A stretch of 64,000 nt of DNA from Salinisphaera orenii subsp. orenii MK-B5 (GTDB lineage Bacteria; Pseudomonadota; Gammaproteobacteria; Nevskiales; Salinisphaeraceae), in assembly GCF_003788635.1 (NCBI RefSeq), contig NZ_AYKH01000004.1, positions 1 to 64,000 on the forward strand, written 5' to 3'. Position numbers and translations under genes: made by a program. Below the pieces are notes generated by a model. The model was not told the origin of the DNA. It worked only from the letters and a program-made list of their open reading frames with translations, and ran no database searches. Shown one piece after another: positions 29,731 through 38,559 of this stretch (the first letter of the stretch is position 1; every line of letters begins with the position of its first letter).

Positions 29731-30363
29731 ATGGACGACAACGTCACCGTCATCAATCATCCGCTGATCGCGCACAAACTCACGCTCATGCGCCGCAAGA
29801 CGGCATCCACGCAGAAATTCCGCAGCCTGCTGCGCGAGATCGCCCATCTGCTGACCTACGAGATCACCCGCGATCTGGAGCTGACCACCGAGCGCATCGA
29901 GACGCCGCTGGAGGAGATGGACGCGCCGCGGCTGGCCGGCAAGAAACTGTGCTTCGTGTCGATTCTGCGCGCGGGCAACGGTCTGCTGGAGGGCATGGTG
30001 GAGCTGCTGCCCTCGGCGCGGGTGGGCCACATCGGCATGTTCCGCGATCCCGAGTCGCTCGAGGCGGTCGAGTACTACTGCAAGGTGCCGGCGGACATCG
30101 GCGAGCGCCGGGTGATCGTGGTCGACCCGATGCTGGCGACCGGCAATTCGGCCATCGCCGCGCTCACCCATCTGAAGAAACAGGGCGCGCGCCAGATCAA
30201 GTTCCTGTGCCTGCTGGCCGCGCCCGAGGGTGTGGCGGCCCTGCGCGAAGCCCATCCGGACGTGCCCGTGTTCACCGCCGCCCTCGACGAGCGGCTCGAC
30301 GAACACGGCTATATCCGGCCGGGGCTGGGTGACGCCGGCGACCGCATGTACGGCACCAAGTAG
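29731..30363 (+). CDS. upp: uracil phosphoribosyltransferase
   Basis: Converts uracil and PRPP to UMP in pyrimidine salvage. 210 residues, exactly the family size. [18 protein letters not shown] at the N-terminus, [13 protein letters not shown], the PRPP-binding loop [16 protein letters not shown], and the uracil-binding end [12 protein letters not shown] are all present. It lies 60 bases before the uracil permease gene and probably forms an operon with it. A GGGAGAG site precedes the ATG. Confidence 0.97.
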   Translation: MDDNVTVINHPLIAHKLTLMRRKTASTQKFRSLLREIAHLLTYEITRDLELTTERIETPLEEMDAPRLAGKKLCFVSILRAGNGLLEGMVELLPSARVGHIGMFRDPESLEAVEYYCKVPADIGERRVIVVDPMLATGNSAIAALTHLKKQGARQIKFLCLLAAPEGVAALREAHPDVPVFTAALDERLDEHGYIRPGLGDAGDRMYGTK

Positions 30364-30423
30364 ACCGATCACAGCAGCACGGCCGGCTTCGACCGGCCGG
30401 ATGGATCCACTCCGGGGGAAGAC

Positions 30424-31680
30424 ATGGCGAATACGCCCGAGGCCGGCGCCAACGATTATCGCTTCAGGCTGCGCGACGGGCTGCTGGGGGCCCAGATGTT
30501 GTTCGTGGCTTTCGGCTCGCTGGTGCTGGTGCCGCTGCTCACCGGGCTCGATCCGAACGTGGCGCTGTTCACGGCCGGCCTGGGCACGCTGGTCTTCCAG
30601 GTCGTCACCCGCGGTCGCGTGCCGGTGTTTCTCGGGTCGTCGTTCGCCTTCATCGCGCCGATCCTCTACGGGGTCGAGACCTGGGGCATACCGGGCACGC
30701 TGTGCGGCCTGATCGCGGCCGGGCTGGTCTACATCGCGCTGAGTCTGGTCATCCGCTGGCGCGGCGTGGGCGTGGTCACGCGCCTGCTGCCGCCGATCGT
30801 CACCGGCCCGGTGATCATGGTCATCGGGCTGGTTCTGGCGCCGGTGGCGGTGAATCTGGCCACCGGTCACAACGGCGACGGCAGCGTCGTGCGAGTCGCC
30901 GAGCCGCTGGCGCTGGTGGCAGCCGGCGTGTCGCTCGCGGTGACCGTGGCCGTGTCGCTGCTGGGGCGCGGGTTCCTCTCGCTGGTGCCGATTCTCTGCG
31001 GCGTGCTCGCCGGCTACCTGGTCAGCCTGCCCCTGGGGCTGGTGGATCTGGCGGCCATCGCCGAGGCGCCGTGGTTCGCGGCGCCGGAATTCGTCGCCCC
31101 GAGCTGGAACGGGCAGGCCGTGCTGTACATGATACCGGTGGCGATCGCCCCGGCGATCGAGCATTTCGGCGACATCATCGCCATCCGTTCGGTCACCGGG
31201 CGCGACTATCTCAAGGACCCGGGTGTGGATCGCACCATGCTCGGCGACGGCCTGGCGACCTCGCTGGCCGGGTTCATGGGCGGGCCGCCCAACACCACCT
31301 ATTCGGAGGTCACCGGCGCGGTGACGCTGACGCGCGCCTTCAATCCGGCGCTGATGACCTGGGCCGCGGGCTTCGCCATCGCCTTTGCCTTCGTCGGCAA
31401 GCTGGGGGCGCTGCTGGCCAGCATTCCGACGCCGGTGATGGGCGGCATCATCGTGCTGCTGTTCGGCGCGATCGTGGTCGTGGGCATGAACAGCCTGATG
31501 CGCTCCGGCGAGGATCTCACCGAGCCGCGTAATCTCGCCGTGGTGGGCCTCGTCCTGATCACCGGCATCGGCGGGCTGAGCTTCTCGGCGGGCGATTTCA
31601 CGCTGGAGGGCATCGCGCTCGCCGGCGTGCTCGGCGTGGTGCTGAATCTCGTCCTGCCGCAGACGCGCCGCGGCGACTGA
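30424..31680 (+). CDS. uraA: uracil/xanthine permease (NCS2 family)
   Basis: 418 residues, 14-helix UraA fold. Key parts: GAQMLFVAFGSLVLVPLLTGLDP, FLGSSFAFIAPI, the substrate-site stretch VAIAPAIEHFGDIIAI, and GGPPNTTYSEVTGAVTLTRAFNP, which carries the conserved NT(T/S)YxE motif. It imports uracil with protons; the upstream upp then traps it as UMP. Confidence 0.95.
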   Translation: MANTPEAGANDYRFRLRDGLLGAQMLFVAFGSLVLVPLLTGLDPNVALFTAGLGTLVFQVVTRGRVPVFLGSSFAFIAPILYGVETWGIPGTLCGLIAAGLVYIALSLVIRWRGVGVVTRLLPPIVTGPVIMVIGLVLAPVAVNLATGHNGDGSVVRVAEPLALVAAGVSLAVTVAVSLLGRGFLSLVPILCGVLAGYLVSLPLGLVDLAAIAEAPWFAAPEFVAPSWNGQAVLYMIPVAIAPAIEHFGDIIAIRSVTGRDYLKDPGVDRTMLGDGLATSLAGFMGGPPNTTYSEVTGAVTLTRAFNPALMTWAAGFAIAFAFVGKLGALLASIPTPVMGGIIVLLFGAIVVVGMNSLMRSGEDLTEPRNLAVVGLVLITGIGGLSFSAGDFTLEGIALAGVLGVVLNLVLPQTRRGD

Positions 31681-31689
31681 GGCGACGAC

Positions 31690-32589
31690 TCAGCCGCTCG
31701 CACTCGCCGGTGCGGGCGGATTGCGATAGCGCATGAACACCAGCACGCCGGCCAGCACCGCCGCGCCGCCGATGTAGTGGCTGGCCTGCGGCAGCGTGCC
31801 GAACATGAGCCACGCCAGGGCCGAGGCGCCGATCGGCTCGCAGAGGATCACCACGGAGATCACCGTGGCGCTGACGTAGCGCATGCTCCAGTTGAACACC
31901 GAGTGGCCGAGCAAGGTGGGGAATACGGCCAGGGCCACGAACACGCCCCAGTCGGCACCGGCGAAGCCCGTCAGCGGTACGCCCGCGACCGCGCAGTAGC
32001 CCAGCAGCACCACCGCCGCGGTGGCGTAGACCACGAACGTGTAGGCATTGAGCGACAGATGCTGACGGGCGCGATAGCCGGCGAAGAAGTAGCCGGTGGC
32101 GAGTGCGGCGCCGAGCAGGGCCAGCGCGTCGCCGAGCAGCGCCATGCCCGAGACCGCGATATCGCCCCAGCCGATCACCATGGCGCCGGCGATCGAGAGC
32201 AAAGCGCCGGCGAACGCTCGGGGGCGCAGCCGCTCGCCGAACATGAAATAGGCGAGCACGAAGGCGAACAGCGGCTGCAGGGTCGCCAGCGTTACCGAGC
32301 TGGCGACCGTGGTGTAGTCCAGCGACACGAACCAGGCCAGGAAATGAAAGCCGAGCAGTGTGCCCGCGGCCAGGCAGTGCAGCAGGTCGCTGCGGCGCAT
32401 GCCGGCGAGCTCGCCGCGGTGGGCCAGCGCCACGACCGGCAGCAGCAGCAGGGTGGAGAAGAGCATGCGATAGGCCGCGACCGCCGCGGCCGGCGCCTCG
32501 GCGAGCTTGACCAGCGGCGCCGAGGCCGAGACCCCGAGGACCGCCACGAACAGGGCGAAGGGGACTTTCCAGGTGTTGTGTTCGGACAT
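31690..32589 (-). CDS. EamA-family (DMT superfamily) permease
   Basis: 299 residues with ten helices in two repeats: VSASAPLVKLAEAPAAAVAAYRMLFS, DYTTVASSVTLATLQPLFAFVLAYFMFGERL, and in the second half VFPTLLGHSVFNWSMRYVSATVISVVILCEPIGASALAW. The start is taken at 32589 (MSEHNT); a start at 32610 adds seven residues. It ends 10 bases from the convergent uraA. Substrate unknown; it differs clearly from the other EamA protein in this window. Confidence 0.87.
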   Translation of the reverse strand: MSEHNTWKVPFALFVAVLGVSASAPLVKLAEAPAAAVAAYRMLFSTLLLLPVVALAHRGELAGMRRSDLLHCLAAGTLLGFHFLAWFVSLDYTTVASSVTLATLQPLFAFVLAYFMFGERLRPRAFAGALLSIAGAMVIGWGDIAVSGMALLGDALALLGAALATGYFFAGYRARQHLSLNAYTFVVYATAAVVLLGYCAVAGVPLTGFAGADWGVFVALAVFPTLLGHSVFNWSMRYVSATVISVVILCEPIGASALAWLMFGTLPQASHYIGGAAVLAGVLVFMRYRNPPAPASASG

Positions 32590-32709
32590 GGCGCGGGCCG
32601 CTTGCGGCATCGGCCGGCGCCGGCCGCGGTCAGGACCGGGGCCCGCGCCGGCGGCGGGCGGGCCTCGTGTCGGCGGCGTTGTCGCCCGGCACCGGGCGTG
32701 GGTGGCGGT

Positions 32710-33900
32710 CTACTTCACGACATCGGCGATGGCGTTGCAGACGTAGTCGAGATTGGCCCGGTTGAGCCCCGCCACGTTGGCGCGGCCGGACTTGACCATG
32801 TAGATGCTGTGCCGGTCGCGCAGCGCCTCCACGTGTTCCGGCTGCAGGCCGGTGAACGAGAACATGCCGCGCTGATCGGCGACGTGGGCGAAGCGCTGGT
32901 CGAGGCCGTGCGGCGCCAGCGCCTTGACGAAATCGCTGCGCAGGTTGTTGATGCGGCTGCGCATCTCGTCGAGTTCCTCGCGCCACATCGCGGTCAGCTC
33001 CTCGGACTCGAAGATGGTGGCCACGATCGCGCTGCCGTGGGCCGGCGGATTGGAGTAGTTCTCCCGCGCGGTGATCGCCAGCTGCGAGCGCACGTCGGCC
33101 ATGTCCTCGGCGTCCTTGGCGATCGCGATGAAGCAGCCGGTGCGCTCGCGATAGATGCCGAAGTTCTTCGAGCAAGACTGGGTGATCAGCATCTCGTCGA
33201 GATGCTCGGCCAGCAGCCGCACGCCGTAGGCGTCCGCCTCCAGCCCGTCGCCGAAGCCCTGGTAGGCGAAGTCCACGAGCGGCAGCAGTTCACGCTCCTG
33301 AACGACCGACAGCACCTGCTGCCACTGTTCGGCGGACAGATCGAAGCCGGTCGGATTGTGGCAGCAGGCGTGCAGCAGCACGACGTCGCCCTGCGGGATC
33401 TGTTTGAGCGCGGCCAGCATGCCGTCGAAATCGAGCCGGTTGTCGGCGTCGACGTAGGGGTAGGACTGCATGTCGAGACCGGCCGCCCCGAACACGCCCT
33501 TGTGGTTCGGCCAGGTCGGGTCCGACAGCCAGATCGACTTGCCCGGCAGCTGTGCGGCGATGAAGTCCGCGGCCAGGCGCAATGCGCCGGTGCCGCCCGG
33601 GGACTGGGTCGCGCTCGCGCGGTTGTCGGCCAGCACCGCGCTGTCGGTGCCGAGCAGGGTCTCGAGCACATGCCGGCCGTAGTCGGGATCGCCGTGGGAG
33701 CCGATGTAGGCCTTGGTCGCCTCGGTGTCGACCAGCCGCTGCTCGGCCGCCTTGACCGCGCGCATGATCGGCGTGCTGCCGTCCTCGTCGCGGTAGACGC
33801 CGACGCCCAGATCCACCTTGTCGGGATTGGGGTCGTCCTTGAACGCCTGGATGAGCCCGAGAATCGCGTCTCCGGGCACCCGCTCGATCGCTTCGAACAT
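32710..33900 (-). CDS. aromatic amino acid / aspartate aminotransferase
   Basis: A PLP-dependent class I aminotransferase of the AspC/TyrB type, 396 residues. Marks: VDLGVGVYRDEDG, QSPGGTGALRLAADF, HACCHNPTGFDLS, the PLP Lys in SCSKNFGIYRERTG, and the end GLNRANLDYVCNAIADV. It moves amino groups between glutamate and oxaloacetate or aromatic keto acids; the two specificities cannot be told apart by eye. A GAGGAA site precedes the ATG. Single gene, divergent from the helicase gene. Confidence 0.93.
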   Translation of the reverse strand: MFEAIERVPGDAILGLIQAFKDDPNPDKVDLGVGVYRDEDGSTPIMRAVKAAEQRLVDTEATKAYIGSHGDPDYGRHVLETLLGTDSAVLADNRASATQSPGGTGALRLAADFIAAQLPGKSIWLSDPTWPNHKGVFGAAGLDMQSYPYVDADNRLDFDGMLAALKQIPQGDVVLLHACCHNPTGFDLSAEQWQQVLSVVQERELLPLVDFAYQGFGDGLEADAYGVRLLAEHLDEMLITQSCSKNFGIYRERTGCFIAIAKDAEDMADVRSQLAITARENYSNPPAHGSAIVATIFESEELTAMWREELDEMRSRINNLRSDFVKALAPHGLDQRFAHVADQRGMFSFTGLQPEHVEALRDRHSIYMVKSGRANVAGLNRANLDYVCNAIADVVK

Positions 33901-34040
33901 GCGCTTTCGTTCCTCGTTGAATGCGTGCCCGCGCGGGCCGGGCGCCGCCTGTGTTCGGTTCGTAGTCTAACCGCTCGCCGAGGCGGTTGCCGAGCGCGCC
34001 GGGTCGTGATCTGACCCACCGCCGGCGCGAGACTGGGCAC

Positions 34041-36128
34041 ATGACCGACACCGCCCATCTCGAGGATCTCAACGAACGCCAGCGCAGTGCGGTGACCTTC
34101 GGCCGGCCCGATACCGCCGCGGGGCTGACCAGCGATCCGCTGCTGGTGATCGCCGGTGCGGGGACCGGCAAGACGCAGACGCTGTCGCACCGCGCGGCCC
34201 ATCTGGTGCTGTCCGGCGTGGACGCGCGCCGGATTCTGCTGCTGACCTTCTCCCGGCGCGCGGCCGAGGAGATGACCCGGCGTGCCCGCGGCATCTGCGA
34301 CGCCGCGCTGGCGGCGCGCGGGCGTCGCGGTCAGGCCGTGTCGCTGCCCTGGGCGGGCACGTTTCACGCGATCGGCGCCCGCCTGTTGCGCGAATACGCC
34401 CCGGCGCTCGGCCTGAGTCCGAACTTCTCGATCCTGGACCGCGCGGACGCGGCCGATCTGATCGATGTCTGCCGTCAGCACCTCGGTCTCGCGCTGCGCA
34501 CGCGCCGTTTTCCGCGCAAGGACACGTGTCTCGCCATCTACTCCCAGGTCGTCAATCGGCGGGCCAAGCTCGCGGCCGTGCTCGAGACGCGTTTTCCCTG
34601 GTGCGTGGCCCATCACGATGCGCTCAAGCGGCTGTTCGCGCACTACACCGAGCGCAAGCAGCATCTGGCGCTGCTCGACTACGATGATCTGCTGCTCCAC
34701 TGGGCGCTCATGATGCGCGAGCCGGGGTTGGCGGCCGGTCTGGCCGCGCGCTTCGATCACGTGCTCGTCGACGAGTACCAGGACACCAATCTGCTGCAGG
34801 CCGAGATCCTGCGCGGCCTGGCGCCGACCGGCGCCGGGTTGTGCGTGGTCGGCGACGACGCCCAGGCCATCTACGGCTTCCGGGCCGCCGATGTCGACAA
34901 TATTCTCGGCTTCGCGGACCAGTACGCCGGTGCGCGCGTGGTGCGGCTGGAGCGCAACTATCGTTCGACCCAGGCGATCCTGGATGCCGCCAACACGATC
35001 ATGGCCGACGCCGCGCGGCGCTACGACAAGCAGCTCGCGAGCACGCGCGGCGCCGGGCTGCGACCGCGTCATATCATCGCCCACGACGGTGCCGACGAAG
35101 CCCGCCACGTGATCGAGCAGGTGCTGGCCCGGCGCGAGACCGGCGTGGCCCTCAAGCAGCAGGCGGTGCTGTTTCGCAATGCCCACCACGCCAACGAGGT
35201 GGAGATCGAACTGGTCCGGCGCGACATCCCCTACCGCAAGTACGGCGGCCTGAAGTTTCTCGACGCCGCCCACGTCAAGGACCTGCTGGCGCTGGTGCGC
35301 TGGGCGGCCAACCCGGCAAACCAGATCGCGGTCTTCCGCGCGCTGCAGATCGTGCCCGGCGTCGGCCCGGCCTCGGCCCAACGCGCGTTCGAACGGCTGG
35401 AGGCCGACGACTGGTCGCTGGCGAAGCTCGGTCGGCAGCCGGCGCCCCGGCAGGCCGACGCCGAGGCCTGGTGCGCGCTGGTGGATACCGTGGCGGCTCT
35501 GGCGGACGGCGCGGGGGGCTGGCCGGCGACGCTGGAACCGGCGGCGGAATGGCTCAAGGCGCAGTTGCCCGACCGCTACGAGGCGCCGACCACGGCGCGC
35601 GCCGGCGACATCGACGATCTGGTGCGCATCGCCGCTCGCTACCGCGACCGGGACCGGTTTCTCACCGAGCTCACGCTCGATCCGCCGGCGGCCACCGGCG
35701 ACCACAACGACGACGCCCACCTCGACGACGATTATCTGGTGCTGTCGACCGTGCACAGCGCCAAGGGGCGGGAGTTCGACAGCGTCTATCTGCTGCACGT
35801 GGCCGACGGCACCTTCCCGAGCGAGTACGCCGCGCGCTCGCCGGCCGACCTCGAGGAGGAGCGCCGGCTGCTGTACGTGGCCTTCACGCGGGCGCGGAAC
35901 GTGCTGGAGGTGGTCTCGCCGCTGCGCTACCACGTGACCGAGCAGCGCCGGCTGGGCGATCGCCACGTCTACGGCGCGATCAGCCGCTTCATGACCCCCG
36001 CGGTACGTGCCTGTTTCAGTGCCCGCGATGCCGGCACGCCGGTCGACGCCCCGGTGTCGGCCGCCGCACCCGCCTCGCTGCGCGCGGCTCTCGACGTCGG
36101 CGCGGCCGCGCGCCGTCTCTGGGACTGA
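34041..36128 (+). CDS. UvrD/Rep-family DNA helicase
   Basis: 695 residues of superfamily 1A helicase. Motif I GAGTGKTQTL, Ia LLLTFSRRAAEEM, II VDEYQDTN, III GDDAQAIYGFR, IV ERNYRSTQAI, V VLSTVHSAKGREFDSVYLLHV, and VI RRLLYVAFTRA are all intact, so it should be active 3'-5'. The start at 34041 follows from alignment of LNERQRSAVT to the family; an upstream ATG adds 18 unlikely residues. It is not a RecB (no nuclease domain). It is a UvrD/Rep paralogue, probably in repair; the NHEJ genes lie 2 kb away. Confidence 0.92.
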   Translation: MTDTAHLEDLNERQRSAVTFGRPDTAAGLTSDPLLVIAGAGTGKTQTLSHRAAHLVLSGVDARRILLLTFSRRAAEEMTRRARGICDAALAARGRRGQAVSLPWAGTFHAIGARLLREYAPALGLSPNFSILDRADAADLIDVCRQHLGLALRTRRFPRKDTCLAIYSQVVNRRAKLAAVLETRFPWCVAHHDALKRLFAHYTERKQHLALLDYDDLLLHWALMMREPGLAAGLAARFDHVLVDEYQDTNLLQAEILRGLAPTGAGLCVVGDDAQAIYGFRAADVDNILGFADQYAGARVVRLERNYRSTQAILDAANTIMADAARRYDKQLASTRGAGLRPRHIIAHDGADEARHVIEQVLARRETGVALKQQAVLFRNAHHANEVEIELVRRDIPYRKYGGLKFLDAAHVKDLLALVRWAANPANQIAVFRALQIVPGVGPASAQRAFERLEADDWSLAKLGRQPAPRQADAEAWCALVDTVAALADGAGGWPATLEPAAEWLKAQLPDRYEAPTTARAGDIDDLVRIAARYRDRDRFLTELTLDPPAATGDHNDDAHLDDDYLVLSTVHSAKGREFDSVYLLHVADGTFPSEYAARSPADLEEERRLLYVAFTRARNVLEVVSPLRYHVTEQRRLGDRHVYGAISRFMTPAVRACFSARDAGTPVDAPVSAAAPASLRAALDVGAAARRLWD

Positions 36129-36138
36129 GACGCTCGGC

Positions 36139-37110
36139 TCAGGCCGGATCGGGCAGCCGGCCGCGCACTCCGGGCGCCGCCTCCGGTGCGGGCTGTTCCG
36201 GCATGCCGCGGCCGCCGCTCAGACGCTCGGCGAGCCCCATGCGCGCACGCCGGGTCGGGGCCTCGTGTCGCAGCGGGCTGTCGAGATAGCTGATGCGGTT
36301 GCGCGCCGGCTGCGGGTCGTCGAGCCCGGGGCTCAGATGCAGACCGACGGCGGTGCGGATCAGGCTGCTGGGGCGGCCGCCGTAGCGGTTCAGACGGTTG
36401 CGCAGGTTGGAATCCTCGCCGCCGCAGCCGACGAAGCGCTCGTCGAACCCGTTGACGCCGAACAGCAGGCCGCGGTCGACCGAGAAGTTGCCGCCGAGCA
36501 GTCTCGGGCGCATCGTCTTGCGGCAGAGCATGTGGAAACGGGCCCGGGCGGCGCGCTTGAACAGGTAGCGCCGCTGCGCGCCCACCAGGGCGGCCCGGCG
36601 GTCGTCCAGCCGGTCGCCGTCGGCGCGCAGTGCGTACAGATCGAGACTGTCGCGGCGATCGAGGCGGACGTAGTCGCCGACCGCGTATCCCATCGGCCGA
36701 TAGCTGGCGCGGTGGCGCTCGATCCAGTCGGGTGACGGTATGACGTCGCCGTCGAGGAACAGCAGCTGCTGGCCGCGACTGGCGAGGATCGCGCCGTTGA
36801 GCGCCACGGTCTTGCGAAAGCCCTCGTCGGGCTGGGTCAGCACACGGATCGGCGGTAGCGCCGGATGCGCCGCGAACCGCTCGATCGCCGCGAACGTCGG
36901 CGGCTGCGAGCCGTCGTCGGCGATGATGATCTCGTCGGCACGCCAGCTCTGTCGCGTGAGCGCATCGAGCACCAGCGCCAGCGATCGGGGCTGATTGTAG
37001 GACGACACGATCAGGCTGATGGACTCGGGGCGGCCCCGGTGGGCCAGCGTGCACGGGTTATCCTGCGGGCGCCGATGACGGGTCACTTCGATCCTTTCTG
37101 ATTCTGCCAT
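36139..37110 (-). CDS. family 2 glycosyltransferase
   Basis: 323 residues, no membrane helices. GT-A fold marks: SLIVSSYNQPRSLALVLDAL, IIIADDGSQ, the metal-binding FLDGDVIPSPDW, and GGNFSVDRGLLFGVNGFDERFVGCGGEDSNL, which is the galactosyltransferase-like acceptor motif near residues 205-240. It adds a sugar to a surface polymer or lipid; acceptor unknown. It stands alone, without other polysaccharide genes. Its upstream 211 bases are markedly AT-rich, unlike the gene itself. Confidence 0.88.
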   Translation of the reverse strand: MAESERIEVTRHRRPQDNPCTLAHRGRPESISLIVSSYNQPRSLALVLDALTRQSWRADEIIIADDGSQPPTFAAIERFAAHPALPPIRVLTQPDEGFRKTVALNGAILASRGQQLLFLDGDVIPSPDWIERHRASYRPMGYAVGDYVRLDRRDSLDLYALRADGDRLDDRRAALVGAQRRYLFKRAARARFHMLCRKTMRPRLLGGNFSVDRGLLFGVNGFDERFVGCGGEDSNLRNRLNRYGGRPSSLIRTAVGLHLSPGLDDPQPARNRISYLDSPLRHEAPTRRARMGLAERLSGGRGMPEQPAPEAAPGVRGRLPDPA

Positions 37111-37321
37111 GAATCATGAAAGACCTTGATCCGTTCTATGGGTTCCTTAGAGTTAATTGATTCGATAAAAAATAATTTATTTCATTGAGATGAAACAATA
37201 CGTAGATATGTGAACGATTCGTTTAATTGCCTTGACGAGGCGTTTCAGGTGGTATTTTGAGAATTAAATAATCATGTCTTTACCCTTTCCTGAGTAATAT
37301 TAATTATTCGTTAGTCTGGAA
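37111..37321. other. AT-rich intergenic island
   Basis: About 210 bases rich in A and T in a window that is otherwise very GC-rich. It holds runs such as GATAAAAAATAATTTATTT, a small hairpin TTTCAT-TGAG-ATGAAA (near 37160-37176), and a second one GCCT-TGACG-AGGC. No open frame longer than a few codons. It separates the cytosine deaminase gene from the glycosyltransferase, both on the minus strand, so it must hold the glycosyltransferase promoter; no single promoter stands out. Confidence 0.6.
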
Positions 37322-37789
37322 TTAACGCGACGCTGGCGCATCGTCTTGTTCCGCGATGTCCTCATGCCAAAGCGACGGCTTGTCCGCCATGAAGCGCTGC
37401 ATGAGAGTGCGGCAGTCGTGGTCGTTCAGAACACTGACCTGCACGCCGCGTTCGGCCAGCAGATCCTCCTCGCCCATGAAGCTCTCGTGTTCGCCGATCA
37501 CGACCCGGGGAATGCCGTAGAGCAGAATCGCGCCCGTGCACATGGCACAGGGCGAGAGCGTGGTGTAGAGGGTGACGTCGCGGTAGAAGGCGCCAGGCTG
37601 TCGACCCGTGGCCTCCAGTGCGTCCATCTCGGCGTGGAGGATGGCGCTGTCGCGCTGAACGCGCCGGTTGTGGCCGGCACCGACGATCTCGCCGTCGCGC
37701 ACCAGCACGCAGCCGATCGGCACGCCGCCCTCGTCGTGGCCACGCCGCGCCTCGGCCAGAGCCTCGGCCATGAATGTGGAATCGTTCAT
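37322..37789 (-). CDS. cytosine deaminase, yeast FCY1-like
   Basis: 155 residues of the zinc-dependent CDA fold: HAE at 52-54 and PCAMC at 80-84 bind zinc, with Glu54 as proton shuttle. Spacing and surrounding sequence (LYTTLSPCAMCTGAILLYGI, then VVIGEHESFMGEEDLLAERG and the end PSLWHEDI) follow yeast Fcy1 closely and differ from tRNA deaminase TadA and guanine deaminase. It would turn cytosine into uracil, which Upp and UraA elsewhere in the window can use. Single gene. Assignment rests on recalled family sequence. Confidence 0.8.
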   Translation of the reverse strand: MNDSTFMAEALAEARRGHDEGGVPIGCVLVRDGEIVGAGHNRRVQRDSAILHAEMDALEATGRQPGAFYRDVTLYTTLSPCAMCTGAILLYGIPRVVIGEHESFMGEEDLLAERGVQVSVLNDHDCRTLMQRFMADKPSLWHEDIAEQDDAPASR

Positions 37790-37938
37790 CGTGTCGCTGC
37801 GTCCAAAAGTCCGATTCTAGAGTTGTCGACGACGCGCGGCGAGCGCCGCAGGGCACGCCTGCGTAGTTGCCCGGGTAGGCAGGCGCGCGCGATCGGGCTA
37901 CAAAAGGAGGTCGAAACGCCCGCGCGATGGAGGGGCCC

Positions 37939-38559
37939 ATGGCCCGCGATGACAAGCTCCGGCAGTATCGTGATCGACGCGACCCCGAGCGCAGCCCCGA
38001 GCCGCGCGGCGAGTCGGGGCGTAGCGCGAAGGACGGGGCGCCGATCTTCGTGATCCAGAAGCACGACGCCTCCACGCTGCACTACGACTTCCGGCTCGAG
38101 ATCGACGGCGTGCTCAAGTCCTGGGCCGTGCCCAAGGGCCCGTCGACCGACCCGCGCGACAAGCGCCTCGCCGTCGAGACCGAGGACCACCCGCTCGACT
38201 ACGCCGATTTCGAGGGCACCATTCCCGACGATCAGTACGGCGGCGGCACCGTGGTGGTCTGGGACACGGGCACGTTCGACAACGCCAAGCGCAACGGCGA
38301 CGGCGAGATCGAAAAGACCTTGGCGGACTGCTTCGACGACGGCCATCTCACGGTCACGCTGTACGGGCACAAGATCGCCGGCGGCTACTCGCTCACCCAT
38401 TTCCGTACCGAGAAGGGCAAGCGCCAGTGGCTGCTGGTCAAGATGGACGACGACCGCGCCGACGCGCGCCGCAACCCGGTCAGCACCGAGCCGGCGTCGG
38501 TGATCAGCGACCGCGAACTGCGCGACATCGCCCGCGACGAGGGCCACGGCAATGACTGA
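37939..38559 (+). CDS. ligD: LigD-type 3'-phosphoesterase (stand-alone PE domain)
   Basis: 206 residues corresponding to the N-terminal nuclease module of bacterial NHEJ LigD, which trims 3' ends to a 3'-OH. The active-site residues are all present: His42, His48, Asp50 and Arg52 in KHDASTLHYDFRLE, the second His in ETEDHPLDYADFEG, and YGGGTVVVWDTGTF. I used the ATG at 37939 because GGAGGGG sits just before it; an ATG at 37927 overlaps that site. The gene overlaps the ligase gene by 8 bases. In Pseudomonas this is one domain of a single polypeptide. Confidence 0.9.
   Translation: MARDDKLRQYRDRRDPERSPEPRGESGRSAKDGAPIFVIQKHDASTLHYDFRLEIDGVLKSWAVPKGPSTDPRDKRLAVETEDHPLDYADFEGTIPDDQYGGGTVVVWDTGTFDNAKRNGDGEIEKTLADCFDDGHLTVTLYGHKIAGGYSLTHFRTEKGKRQWLLVKMDDDRADARRNPVSTEPASVISDRELRDIARDEGHGND

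Noticed and set aside
28930-31164. 744-codon open frame on the minus strand
   Set aside because: Antisense to the LysR, upp and uraA genes, all of which have clear motifs.
33186-35966. 926-codon open frame on the minus strand
   Set aside because: It covers the helicase gene and part of the aminotransferase gene in the wrong frame; Arg/His/Gly-rich composition without family features.
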